Assembly (NCBI GenBank): GCA_003520105.1
Contig: DOVL01000165.1
Coordinates: forward strand, 1-5,520
Direction of reading: 5' to 3'
DNA: 5,520 bases
Source of the DNA: Lachnospiraceae bacterium
GTDB lineage: Bacteria; Bacillota; Clostridia; Lachnospirales; Lachnospiraceae
Below the pieces are notes generated by a model. That model was not told the origin of the DNA, searched no databases, and saw only the letters and a program-made list of their open reading frames with translations. Within the stretch, counting starts at the first letter, position 1; each line of letters begins with the position of its first letter. The position numbers were made by a program, and so were the translations under genes. Below are positions 1 through 4,554 of the stretch, in pieces.

Positions 1-544
1 CCTTCTGCTGAATGACATTTACATAGCCTACGAACTGCTCATTTTCACGTATCGGAAGATGGAACGGAGCGATCCTTTTGCCATACATGTCCTGAAGACC
101 CTGAACGATCTCTCTGAAGCTTGCCTTGTCATCGTCCATATTTGTAACAAATATCATGCGGGCGAGCTTCTTGGCTTCGCAGAGTTCCCACGCACGTTTT
201 GTGCCAGGCTCGATACCGGTTTTGCCGTTAACAACGATTATTGCAGCATCAGCAACGGATACAGCTTCCTCAACTTCACCGATGAAATCAGGATATCCCG
301 GTGTATCAAGGAGATTAACCTTAAAGCCTTCCCACTGAATAGGGATAACTGAGGTCTTGATAGAGATCTTACGCTTGATCTCTTCCTTGTCGTAATCACT
401 TACCGTATTTCCGCCGTCAACACTGCCCATACGTGTTGTTATGCCTGACAGAAAAGTCAGCGCTTCAGCGAGAGAAGTCTTGCCGGAACCCCCGTGTCCC
501 AGCAGGGCAACGTTTCGGATCTTGTCCGTAGTAAATACATTCAT
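1..544 (-). CDS. EF-G-like translational GTPase (N-terminal part, runs off left edge)
   Basis: Partial gene: 181 codons from ATG 542-544 to the window edge, preceded by a good GGAGGTGG Shine-Dalgarno. The translation begins MNVFTTDKIRNVALLGHGGS and covers the G domain of an elongation factor G homologue. Visible motifs are the P-loop GHGGSGKT (residues 16-23), a switch-I-like RKISI (58-62), and the G3 motif DTPGYPDF (80-87). An EF-G-like segment follows, including FHLPIRE near the cut end. Canonical EF-G has DTPGH and NKxD. Here the catalytic His is Tyr84, and the G4 position reads TNMD (134-137), so the usual Asn and Lys are displaced while the Asp is kept. This marks it as an EF-G paralogue (EF-G2/FusA2-like or a related clostridial subfamily), not the housekeeping FusA. 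No str operon neighbours are seen. EF-G proteins act on the ribosome; whether this one supports translocation, recycling or another task cannot be read here. Confidence 0.88.
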   Translation of the reverse strand, partial: MNVFTTDKIRNVALLGHGGSGKTSLAEALTFLSGITTRMGSVDGGNTVSDYDKEEIKRKISIKTSVIPIQWEGFKVNLLDTPGYPDFIGEVEEAVSVADAAIIVVNGKTGIEPGTKRAWELCEAKKLARMIFVTNMDDDKASFREIVQGLQDMYGKRIAPFHLPIRENEQFVGYVNVIQQK

Positions 545-578
545 GTAACCACCTCCGTATATATTTTAAATGTATTTC

Positions 579-606
579 ATTATATCGCACACATTAAATG
601 TGGAAA
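579..606 (-). promoter_or_regulatory. Predicted sigma-A promoter of the EF-G-like gene
   Basis: On the minus strand a perfect TATAAT (584-579) is preceded, after a 16-nt spacer, by TTTCCA (606-601), which matches four of six -35 consensus bases. The -10 lies about 35 nt before the ATG, leaving a short leader with the Shine-Dalgarno. This suggests the gene has its own promoter besides any readthrough from the upstream omega-amidase gene. Confidence 0.55.
590..602. promoter_or_regulatory. Palindromic operator candidate CACATT-A-AATGTG
   Basis: A perfect 6-1-6 inverted repeat sits between the proposed -35 and -10 of the EF-G-like gene. A site in this position would be expected to block RNA polymerase when occupied. 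I do not recognise a specific regulator for it. The position is more persuasive than the sequence, because short AT-rich palindromes occur by chance. Confidence 0.35.
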
Positions 607-622
607 TAATCTGAGTTTATGT

Positions 623-652
623 TCACCGGATATACTGATTTTATGCCGGTGA
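623..652 (-). terminator. Weak hairpin after the omega-amidase gene
   Basis: Inverted repeat arms TCACCGG (623-629) and CCGGTGA (646-652) form a 7-bp stem with a 16-nt loop. It begins five bases past the omega-amidase stop codon. No U-run follows in the minus-strand transcript, so it is at best a weak terminator or a 3'-end stabilising hairpin. Some readthrough into the EF-G-like gene is possible. Confidence 0.35.
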
Positions 653-657
653 GAGGT

Positions 658-1443
658 TTAAAGTACAGGCATCTCATTACGTATGCGGGTCACCTCGTCG
701 AGATCGATCGTGACAACGTTAACGCCCTCTGCAGTATCCTGTTTTGCGATAACCCTGCCCCACGGATCGACTATAAGCGAATTTCCGTATGAGATGTAGC
801 TGCTCGCATAATCTCTGGCGGTACTTGTACCGACCATATATATCTGGTTATCTACGGCTCTTGCGCGGTACAGGAGCTCCCAGTGAGCAGGTCCCGTCGT
901 CATATTGAAGGACGCAGGAACAAGAATCACCTTGGCGCCTCTCCAGACCATGGACTGGAACATCTCAGGGAATCTGATATCAAAGCAGATGCAGAGCCCC
1001 ATCGTGCAGAATTCAGTTTCAAAGGTTGTTATGGAATCGCCGGCTGTGAGAGTGTCGGACTCCTTAAATACCTGGCCGCCTGTTATGGAAATATCAAAAA
1101 GATGAACTTTCCTGTGTTTAGCGATCTGGTGTCCCTCGCGGTTGAATACATATGCTGTATTGTAGATCTTGCCGCTTGGAGTTTTCTCAGGCATGGAACC
1201 GGCTGAAAGGTAGATACGGTATTTCTTGGCAAGTTCGGACATTGCCTGCCACATCTCACCGCCCTCAGGTTCGGCATATTCAGGAAAAGCAGAGCTCTGA
1301 TATGGCGAGCAGAACATCTCGGGAAGAGTGAGCATGTCAACGCCCCGAAGCTCCGGCTTTTGCAGATATTTTTCAAGAAATTCTATACACCTGTCCTTGT
1401 CAGTGATGACGTTCATCTGCAAGGACGCAAGATTAAACTTCAT
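658..1443 (-). CDS. Carbon-nitrogen hydrolase, omega-amidase (NIT2-like)
   Basis: Complete 261-residue nitrilase-superfamily protein, probably cytosolic. The catalytic triad is visible as Glu42 (LPEMF), Lys112 (HRKVHLFD) and Cys153 (CICFDIRFPE). These fall at nearly the same positions as in human NIT2 as I recall it (Glu43, Lys112, Cys153). NIT2-like signatures include SPYQSSAFPEYAE, HLFDI, the segment around FNMTTGPAHWELL (179-191), RAVDNQIYM (195-203) and DPWG. They favour omega-amidase over NIT1 (deaminated glutathione amidase) or N-carbamoylputrescine amidase. The predicted reaction is hydrolysis of 2-oxoglutaramate or 2-oxosuccinamate to the 2-oxoacid and ammonia, which clears products of glutamine and asparagine transamination. 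No aminotransferase neighbour is visible. The ATG at 1441-1443 follows a GGAGGA site. The protein stops at RNEMPVL, without the basic ...RxDLY-type tail common in the family; this region lies outside the catalytic core. Confidence 0.88.
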   Translation of the reverse strand: MKFNLASLQMNVITDKDRCIEFLEKYLQKPELRGVDMLTLPEMFCSPYQSSAFPEYAEPEGGEMWQAMSELAKKYRIYLSAGSMPEKTPSGKIYNTAYVFNREGHQIAKHRKVHLFDISITGGQVFKESDTLTAGDSITTFETEFCTMGLCICFDIRFPEMFQSMVWRGAKVILVPASFNMTTGPAHWELLYRARAVDNQIYMVGTSTARDYASSYISYGNSLIVDPWGRVIAKQDTAEGVNVVTIDLDEVTRIRNEMPVL

Positions 1444-1551
1444 AATAGAAAATACTCCTCCAATAACGCTTTTTCACGGTTTTTCGCCGGAATCAGCGAT
1501 AGTTTTTTACCCCATATGGCGGCTCTCCCCACGATGACCACCACAATAAGA

Positions 1552-1560
1552 ATTATACCA
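1552..1560 (-). promoter_or_regulatory. Extended -10 promoter of the omega-amidase gene
   Basis: The minus strand reads TGGTATAAT (1560-1552), a perfect -10 with the TGn extension. The hexamer 17 nt upstream (TGGTAA) is a poor -35, as is usual for extended -10 promoters. Transcription would begin near 1545, giving a leader of about 100 nt before ATG 1443. The promoter is divergent from the ohrR promoter, with the two -10 elements about 90 bp apart. Confidence 0.55.
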
Positions 1561-1625
1561 TGACAGGGAATCAATTACCACAGATTATTTTAGTTTTAAG
1601 ATTATTTTTTTGTGAAATTTTGATG

Positions 1626-1653
1626 TTGACTTAACTGACGATTTGTGTATAAT
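1626..1653 (+). promoter_or_regulatory. Strong sigma-A promoter of the ohrR-trxA-trxB unit
   Basis: TTGACT (1626-1631) and a perfect TATAAT (1648-1653) are separated by 16 bp, in AT-rich surroundings. The expected start of transcription is near 1660, which falls inside the adjacent palindrome. A repressor bound there would therefore exclude polymerase. The leader to GTG 1761 is about 100 nt. Confidence 0.75.
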
Positions 1654-1673
1654 TAAATTGTAAACAATTAATA
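1648..1673. promoter_or_regulatory. OhrR-type operator overlapping the -10 and start site
   Basis: The core is a perfect 6-2-6 palindrome, AATTGT-AA-ACAATT (1656-1669). It is embedded in AATTAAATTGTAAACAATTA (1651-1670), with the -10 hexamer as its left flank. As I remember it, the Bacillus subtilis ohrA operator has the same AATTAAATTGT/ACAATTAA layout with AT in place of AA at the centre. Together with an OhrR-like protein encoded directly downstream, this supports negative autoregulation. The operator-protein pairing is inferred. Confidence 0.7.
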
Positions 1674-1682
1674 CATGCGGGT

Positions 1683-1703
1683 TCAAATATTATAATTGTT
1701 TGA
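1683..1703. promoter_or_regulatory. Secondary inverted repeat in the ohrR leader
   Basis: TCAAA (1683-1687) and TTTGA (1699-1703) flank an 11-bp AT-rich centre containing ATTATAAT. The right part contains AATTGTTT (1694-1701), which also occurs on the bottom strand of the main operator. It may be an auxiliary repressor half-site or chance in AT-rich DNA. Confidence 0.25.
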
Positions 1704-1746
1704 GTGTTAGGTGTTTATGCCGGTAAAAACGGCCGGAATTTGATAA

Positions 1747-1755
1747 AGGAAGGTG
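1747..1755 (+). promoter_or_regulatory. Shine-Dalgarno that fixes the ohrR start at GTG 1761
   Basis: AGGAAGGTG ends five bases before GTG 1761. The in-frame GTG at 1704 has only AT-rich sequence upstream and no Shine-Dalgarno, and it would add 19 residues unlike anything in the family. The downstream GTG is therefore preferred. Confidence 0.75.
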
Positions 1756-1760
1756 ATAAA

Positions 1761-2258
1761 GTGAGCGAAACAGATATTTCCGAGATGGAAGAAACGGCAA
1801 AAGATGAGGATATCTACTCATGCCTTAAGCTGGAGAACCAGTTGTGTTTTCCGCTGTATGCCTGCTCCAAGGAGGTTATAAGAAAATATAAGCCGCTTCT
1901 CGACAGGCTTGATCTGACATATACACAGTATATCGCAATGATGGTTCTGTGGGAGAAGAAGAAAACCAATGTCAAGGAGATGGGCGAGGCGCTCTACCTG
2001 GATTCGGGAACTCTGACACCGCTTCTCAAGAAGCTTGAGCAGAAGGGCTATATCACCAGACACAGGAAGAAGACGGATGAGAGAAATCTCATGGTTTCGG
2101 TAACTAAAAAGGGTATGCAGCTCCGTGAGGAGGCAGTAAGTATTCCGGAACAGATAGGCAGCTGCATATGTATCGATCCGGAGGATGCAAAGACTCTGTA
2201 TGTGCTCCTGCACAAGGTACTGGGAGCAATTTCAGCACAGGGTTCCGATGATGAATGA
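1761..2258 (+). CDS. ohrR: OhrR-like MarR-family organic-peroxide sensor/repressor
   Basis: 165-residue winged-helix repressor. After an acidic N-terminal stretch comes the OhrR signature LKLENQLCFPLY (22-33). Cys29 corresponds to the peroxide-reactive Cys15 of B. subtilis OhrR. Tyr43 and Tyr54 stand at the spacings of the two tyrosines that hydrogen-bond that cysteine. The recognition-helix region LYLDSGTLTPLLKKLEQKGYI (78-98) and the wing TDERNLMVSVT (105-115) are nearly those of OhrR. Two further cysteines (C135, C137) lie about 106-108 residues after Cys29. Xanthomonas-type two-Cys OhrR places its resolving cysteine at a similar distance, so an intersubunit disulfide is plausible. Cys21 and Cys35 are additional. 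No ohr peroxidase gene is adjacent; the gene lies directly upstream of trxA and trxB instead. Other redox-sensing MarR members (MgrA/SarZ type) are possible, but the LENQLCF motif favours OhrR. Confidence 0.86.
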   Translation: MSETDISEMEETAKDEDIYSCLKLENQLCFPLYACSKEVIRKYKPLLDRLDLTYTQYIAMMVLWEKKKTNVKEMGEALYLDSGTLTPLLKKLEQKGYITRHRKKTDERNLMVSVTKKGMQLREEAVSIPEQIGSCICIDPEDAKTLYVLLHKVLGAISAQGSDDE

Positions 2259-2301
2259 TCCGACAGAAGAGTGGAACAGATGGATGCATGCCGTTGAATA
2301 A
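2248..2301 (+). CDS. Possible 17-residue ORF overlapping the ohrR stop
   Basis: ATGATGAATGATCCG starts 11 bases before the end of ohrR in another frame and encodes MMNDPTEEWNRWMHAVE. Stop-start overlap of this kind allows translational coupling, and an AGGG lies 5-8 bases upstream inside ohrR. There is no recognisable domain. It may be a chance ORF in the ohrR-trxA gap. Confidence 0.15.
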   Translation: MMNDPTEEWNRWMHAVE

Positions 2302-2360
2302 TCACAGAGGATCAGACGCAGATAATATGACATAATTGTAGTAGATAGGAGGAATAAGAT

Positions 2361-2672
2361 ATGTCAGCATTACAGATAAAACCAGAACAGTTTGAAGAAG
2401 AAGTAGTTAAGAGTGATAAGCCGGTGCTCGTTGATTTCTGGGCATCATGGTGCGGACCATGCAAGATGCTCTCGCCGGTGGTTGACCAGCTTGCGGACGA
2501 GGTTCCGGAGGTTAAATTTGTCGGAGTTAATGTAGATGATGCAACCGATCTTGCCATCAAATACAATGTAAGTTCCATCCCTTGCCTCATCGTTTTCGAG
2601 AACGGTGCAGAGACGAAGAGAAGCGTAGGATTCAAGCCGAAGCCGGCGCTTGCTGAGTGGCTGAAGGCATAA
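2361..2672 (+). CDS. trxA: Thioredoxin
   Basis: 103-residue classical single-domain thioredoxin. The redox site WCGPCKM has Cys31 and Cys34, preceded by VLVDFWAS (22-29), and the cis-proline loop is SSIPCLIVF (71-79). It reduces protein disulfides in the cytosol and is re-reduced by the thioredoxin reductase encoded 88 bp downstream. Typical donors include peroxiredoxins and ribonucleotide reductase, and it may reduce oxidised OhrR. One oddity is Cys75 directly after cis-Pro74, where most thioredoxins carry Thr. The ATG follows AGGAGG (2347-2352) with 8-nt spacing. The 102-bp gap from ohrR shows no terminator and no convincing -35/-10 pair, so co-transcription with ohrR is likely. Length is normal for the family. 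Confidence 0.95.
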   Translation: MSALQIKPEQFEEEVVKSDKPVLVDFWASWCGPCKMLSPVVDQLADEVPEVKFVGVNVDDATDLAIKYNVSSIPCLIVFENGAETKRSVGFKPKPALAEWLKA

Positions 2673-2682
2673 ATGAAATTAA

Positions 2683-2748
2683 TGAACCGTAGGTGCAGTG
2701 ATGTGATAGTGATAACGCTCATAATATGATTGCACCGGATTCGGTTCA
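2683..2748 (+). other. Long imperfect mRNA hairpin between trxA and trxB
   Basis: The outer stem TGAACCG (2683-2689) pairs with CGGTTCA (2742-2748). After an internal loop, GGTGCA (2692-2697) pairs with TGCACC (2731-2736). Pairing then continues with isolated mismatches and G-U pairs (ATGT with ATAT, AT with AT) to AGTG/CGCT closing an ATAA tetraloop (2712-2715). The structure spans 66 of the 88 intercistronic bases, and its last paired base is the first A of the trxB AGGAGG. It has no U-tract, so it is not an intrinsic terminator. It could stabilise a processed mRNA end, tune trxB translation or be a small palindromic repeat element. The pairing is seen in the sequence; its function is inferred. 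Confidence 0.6.
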
Positions 2749-2760
2749 GGAGGAAGTAAT

Positions 2761-3753
2761 ATGTATGATATAGCAATAGTCGGCGCAGGTCCGGCAGGGC
2801 TTTCCGCAGCGATATACGGACAGAGAGCCGGTAAGAAAACGGCGGTTTTTGAGGGCTACACCTACGGAGGCCAGATTGTAAATACACCTGAGATAGAGAA
2901 CTATCCGGGAATCAAAAATATATCCGGTTTCGATTATGCAACCGAGCTTTATGAGCAGGCAACAGGGCTTGGCGCAGAAGTGATCTTCGAGCAGGTGCTG
3001 GGAGTTGAGGAAGCCTTTGGCGGTGCAGGTGATGTGCCGGTGACAGGTGGCGAGGTATCTGACGGAGCGGATGATACGGTAGGATCAGCAAAGGGAAAGC
3101 GCGTATTTAAAATTACAACTTCAGGTGGTACATACGAGGCGAAGGCAGTTATCCTTGCAACCGGTGCGAAGAACCGCCACCTCGGTATCGACAGGGAAGA
3201 AGCTTTAACCGGAAGAGGTATCTCTTACTGCGCAACCTGTGACGGAGCCTTTTATAAAAGTAAGGCAGTTGCAGTGAACGGTGGCGGAAATACAGCCATC
3301 GAGGACGCGATGTTCCTGACAAATTACTGCAGCAGGGTTTACGTTATTCATAGAAGAGACGAATTCAGAGGCGAGAAGGAAGGACTCGAGGCACTGAAGA
3401 AGAAGGGAAATGTAGAGTTTGTGCTTAATTCGACGGTGACTGAGCTTCTGGGAGAGGATAAGCTTTCGGGAGTAAGAGTTAAGAATAAACTCACAGGTGA
3501 AGAGAAGGATATAGCTGTTGATGGGCTCTTCATCGCAATCGGCCAGGAGCCGGACAATAAGGCTTTCTCGGAGCTTGCTGAGCTTGACAAAGCAGGATAC
3601 ATCATCTCAGGAGAGGACTGCCTGACGAAAACACCGGGCATCTTCACAGCAGGAGACTGCAGGACCAAGCAGGTGAGACAGCTTGTCACAGCAGCATCCG
3701 ATGGTGCGGTTGCAGCACTTGCAGCGTGCGGGTATATAAATACTTTAATCTAA
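2761..3753 (+). CDS. trxB: Thioredoxin-disulfide reductase
   Basis: 330-residue low-Mr flavoenzyme that transfers electrons from NADPH via FAD and a Cys pair to thioredoxin. Domains in order: N-terminal FAD fold with GAGPAG (8-13) and GGQIVNTPEIENYPG (36-50); central NADPH domain with redox site CATC (Cys157, Cys160), GGGNTAIEDA (174-183) and HRRDEFR (197-203); and C-terminal FAD segment GIFTAGDCR...QLVTAASDGAVAA (293-319). The HRRxxFR motif predicts NADPH preference, unlike the ferredoxin-dependent clostridial relatives that lack it. Most homologues are about 305-320 residues. The excess here is a Gly/Asp-rich, low-complexity insert at roughly residues 86-112, in the first FAD half-domain before KRVFKITTSGG. 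It is probably a surface loop, since all catalytic motifs are intact. The ATG follows AGGAGG with 7-nt spacing. Confidence 0.95.
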   Translation: MYDIAIVGAGPAGLSAAIYGQRAGKKTAVFEGYTYGGQIVNTPEIENYPGIKNISGFDYATELYEQATGLGAEVIFEQVLGVEEAFGGAGDVPVTGGEVSDGADDTVGSAKGKRVFKITTSGGTYEAKAVILATGAKNRHLGIDREEALTGRGISYCATCDGAFYKSKAVAVNGGGNTAIEDAMFLTNYCSRVYVIHRRDEFRGEKEGLEALKKKGNVEFVLNSTVTELLGEDKLSGVRVKNKLTGEEKDIAVDGLFIAIGQEPDNKAFSELAELDKAGYIISGEDCLTKTPGIFTAGDCRTKQVRQLVTAASDGAVAALAACGYINTLI

Positions 3754-3760
3754 ATAATTT

Positions 3761-3803
3761 CGAGGGGACTGCCAGGTTAAGAGCAGTCCCCTCGTTTGTT
3801 TGT
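3761..3803 (+). terminator. Rho-independent terminator of the ohrR-trxA-trxB unit
   Basis: Seven bases after the trxB stop, CGAGGGGACTGC (3761-3772) and GCAGTCCCCTCG (3783-3794) form a perfect 12-bp GC-rich stem with a 10-nt loop. It is followed by TTTGTTTGT. This is a canonical intrinsic terminator for plus-strand transcription. The minus-strand readout is followed by AAATTATTT, a poor tail. Confidence 0.92.
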
Positions 3804-3811
3804 GGGGGAAA

Positions 3812-3838
3812 GGGTTGTGATTTGGGGAATCACAACCC
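3812..3838 (-). terminator. Perfect hairpin convergent with the trxB terminator
   Basis: GGGTTGTGATT (3812-3822) and AATCACAACCC (3828-3838) make a perfect 11-bp stem with a 5-nt loop, 35 bp beyond the DUF4956 stop. Read on the minus strand it is followed by TTTCCCCC, a short U-tract, so it is a plausible but imperfect terminator for the VTC-DUF4956 unit. A further copy of GGTTGTG (3861-3867) could pair alternatively with the CACAACC arm. Confidence 0.55.
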
Positions 3839-3873
3839 AATAAGTATGAAAAAATGTGAAGGTTGTGGGCTTA

Positions 3874-4554
3874 TTATAATTCGTCCGCTTTTATCATCGG
3901 GCGGTTCATGCTGACCTCAAGGTTGCCGTTTCTCTCACGGATCTCATCCATGAGTGCTTTGATCGACTCACCTTTCTTCATATACACACGGTAGTACAGC
4001 TTATACATGCTGCCCATATTGGTTGTCTTAATCTCTTCTACGGTGTATTTTGCAAAGTATCTGCCAAATATATCTTCAAATTTCCCTTCAAAATCAAGAT
4101 CCTCAGGGACTGTTATCTTAAGCATTCTCTCATCTTCGGATCTTCCTCCGAAATTTACGAGATTAAGTACCAGATTGACTGTACTGATTATTATCGCGAA
4201 GAAGGCAGCTACTCCGAGATAGCCCATTCCGGTTGCAAGACCTACAGCCATTGCAAGGAAGATACTGGTTATCTCCTGGCCCTTGCCCGGTGCCGATCTG
4301 AATCTTACTAGGCTGAAGGCTCCGGCTACCGCGACTCCGGCACCTATATTTCCGTTTACGAGCATTATTACCATCTGCACGGTTGCAGGCAGGAGGGCGA
4401 TGGTTATAACAAAGCTCTTTGAATATCTGTTTTTGATCATATACATGACCGCGATGAAGAGTCCTATCATAAGGGAGCAGATCGTTGCCTCAAGGAATGC
4501 CTCTCCCGTAAATGTACCGTTCGTTAATATTGTTCCAAAAAGTTTATCCAGCAT
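3874..4554 (-). CDS. DUF4956 family membrane protein, predicted partner of the VTC-domain polymerase
   Basis: 226 residues from ATG 4552-4554. An in-frame ATG at 4587 would overlap the upstream gene by 44 nt and lacks the good AAAGGAG site that precedes 4554. The first 135 residues are strongly hydrophobic. Probable membrane segments lie near 21-41, 48-66, 69-84, 95-111 and 113-133. A conserved-looking polar loop FRSAPGKGQE (85-94) follows GAFSLVR. The remainder (about 144-226) is soluble with alternating strands and helices, ending in LYYRVYMKKGESIKALMDEI, which suggests a ferredoxin/ACT-like fold. I recognise it as DUF4956 and know of no established biochemical function. The start codon lies inside the end of the VTC-domain gene, so the two are translationally coupled and probably form one complex or pathway. 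The hydrophobic pattern and C-terminal domain recall MgtC/SapB proteins; this is inference. Confidence 0.82.
   Translation of the reverse strand: MLDKLFGTILTNGTFTGEAFLEATICSLMIGLFIAVMYMIKNRYSKSFVITIALLPATVQMVIMLVNGNIGAGVAVAGAFSLVRFRSAPGKGQEITSIFLAMAVGLATGMGYLGVAAFFAIIISTVNLVLNLVNFGGRSEDERMLKITVPEDLDFEGKFEDIFGRYFAKYTVEEIKTTNMGSMYKLYYRVYMKKGESIKALMDEIRERNGNLEVSMNRPMIKADEL

Noticed and set aside
883..1206. 107-residue plus-strand ORF inside the omega-amidase gene
   Set aside because: It is antisense to a gene with an intact catalytic triad, and it lacks a ribosome-binding site and recognisable motifs.
1704..1760. Upstream GTG start that would lengthen OhrR by 19 residues
   Set aside because: There is no ribosome-binding site before 1704, the added residues do not resemble the family, and the strong AGGAAGGTG before GTG 1761 explains the start better.
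2294..2326. TTGAAT ... GATAAT as an internal trxA promoter
   Set aside because: The spacing is 21 bp, outside the workable range, and no better pair fits. Readthrough from the ohrR promoter is simpler.
2312..2887. 191-residue open frame on the minus strand across trxA and the start of trxB
   Set aside because: It lies antisense to two certain genes, has no Shine-Dalgarno or recognisable domain, and reads through the intercistronic hairpin. It is a coding shadow.
3726..3914. 62-residue plus-strand ORF after trxB
   Set aside because: It begins inside trxB, runs through the terminator hairpins and ends inside the DUF4956 gene on the other strand. Its apparent Cys pairs come from the palindromic DNA.
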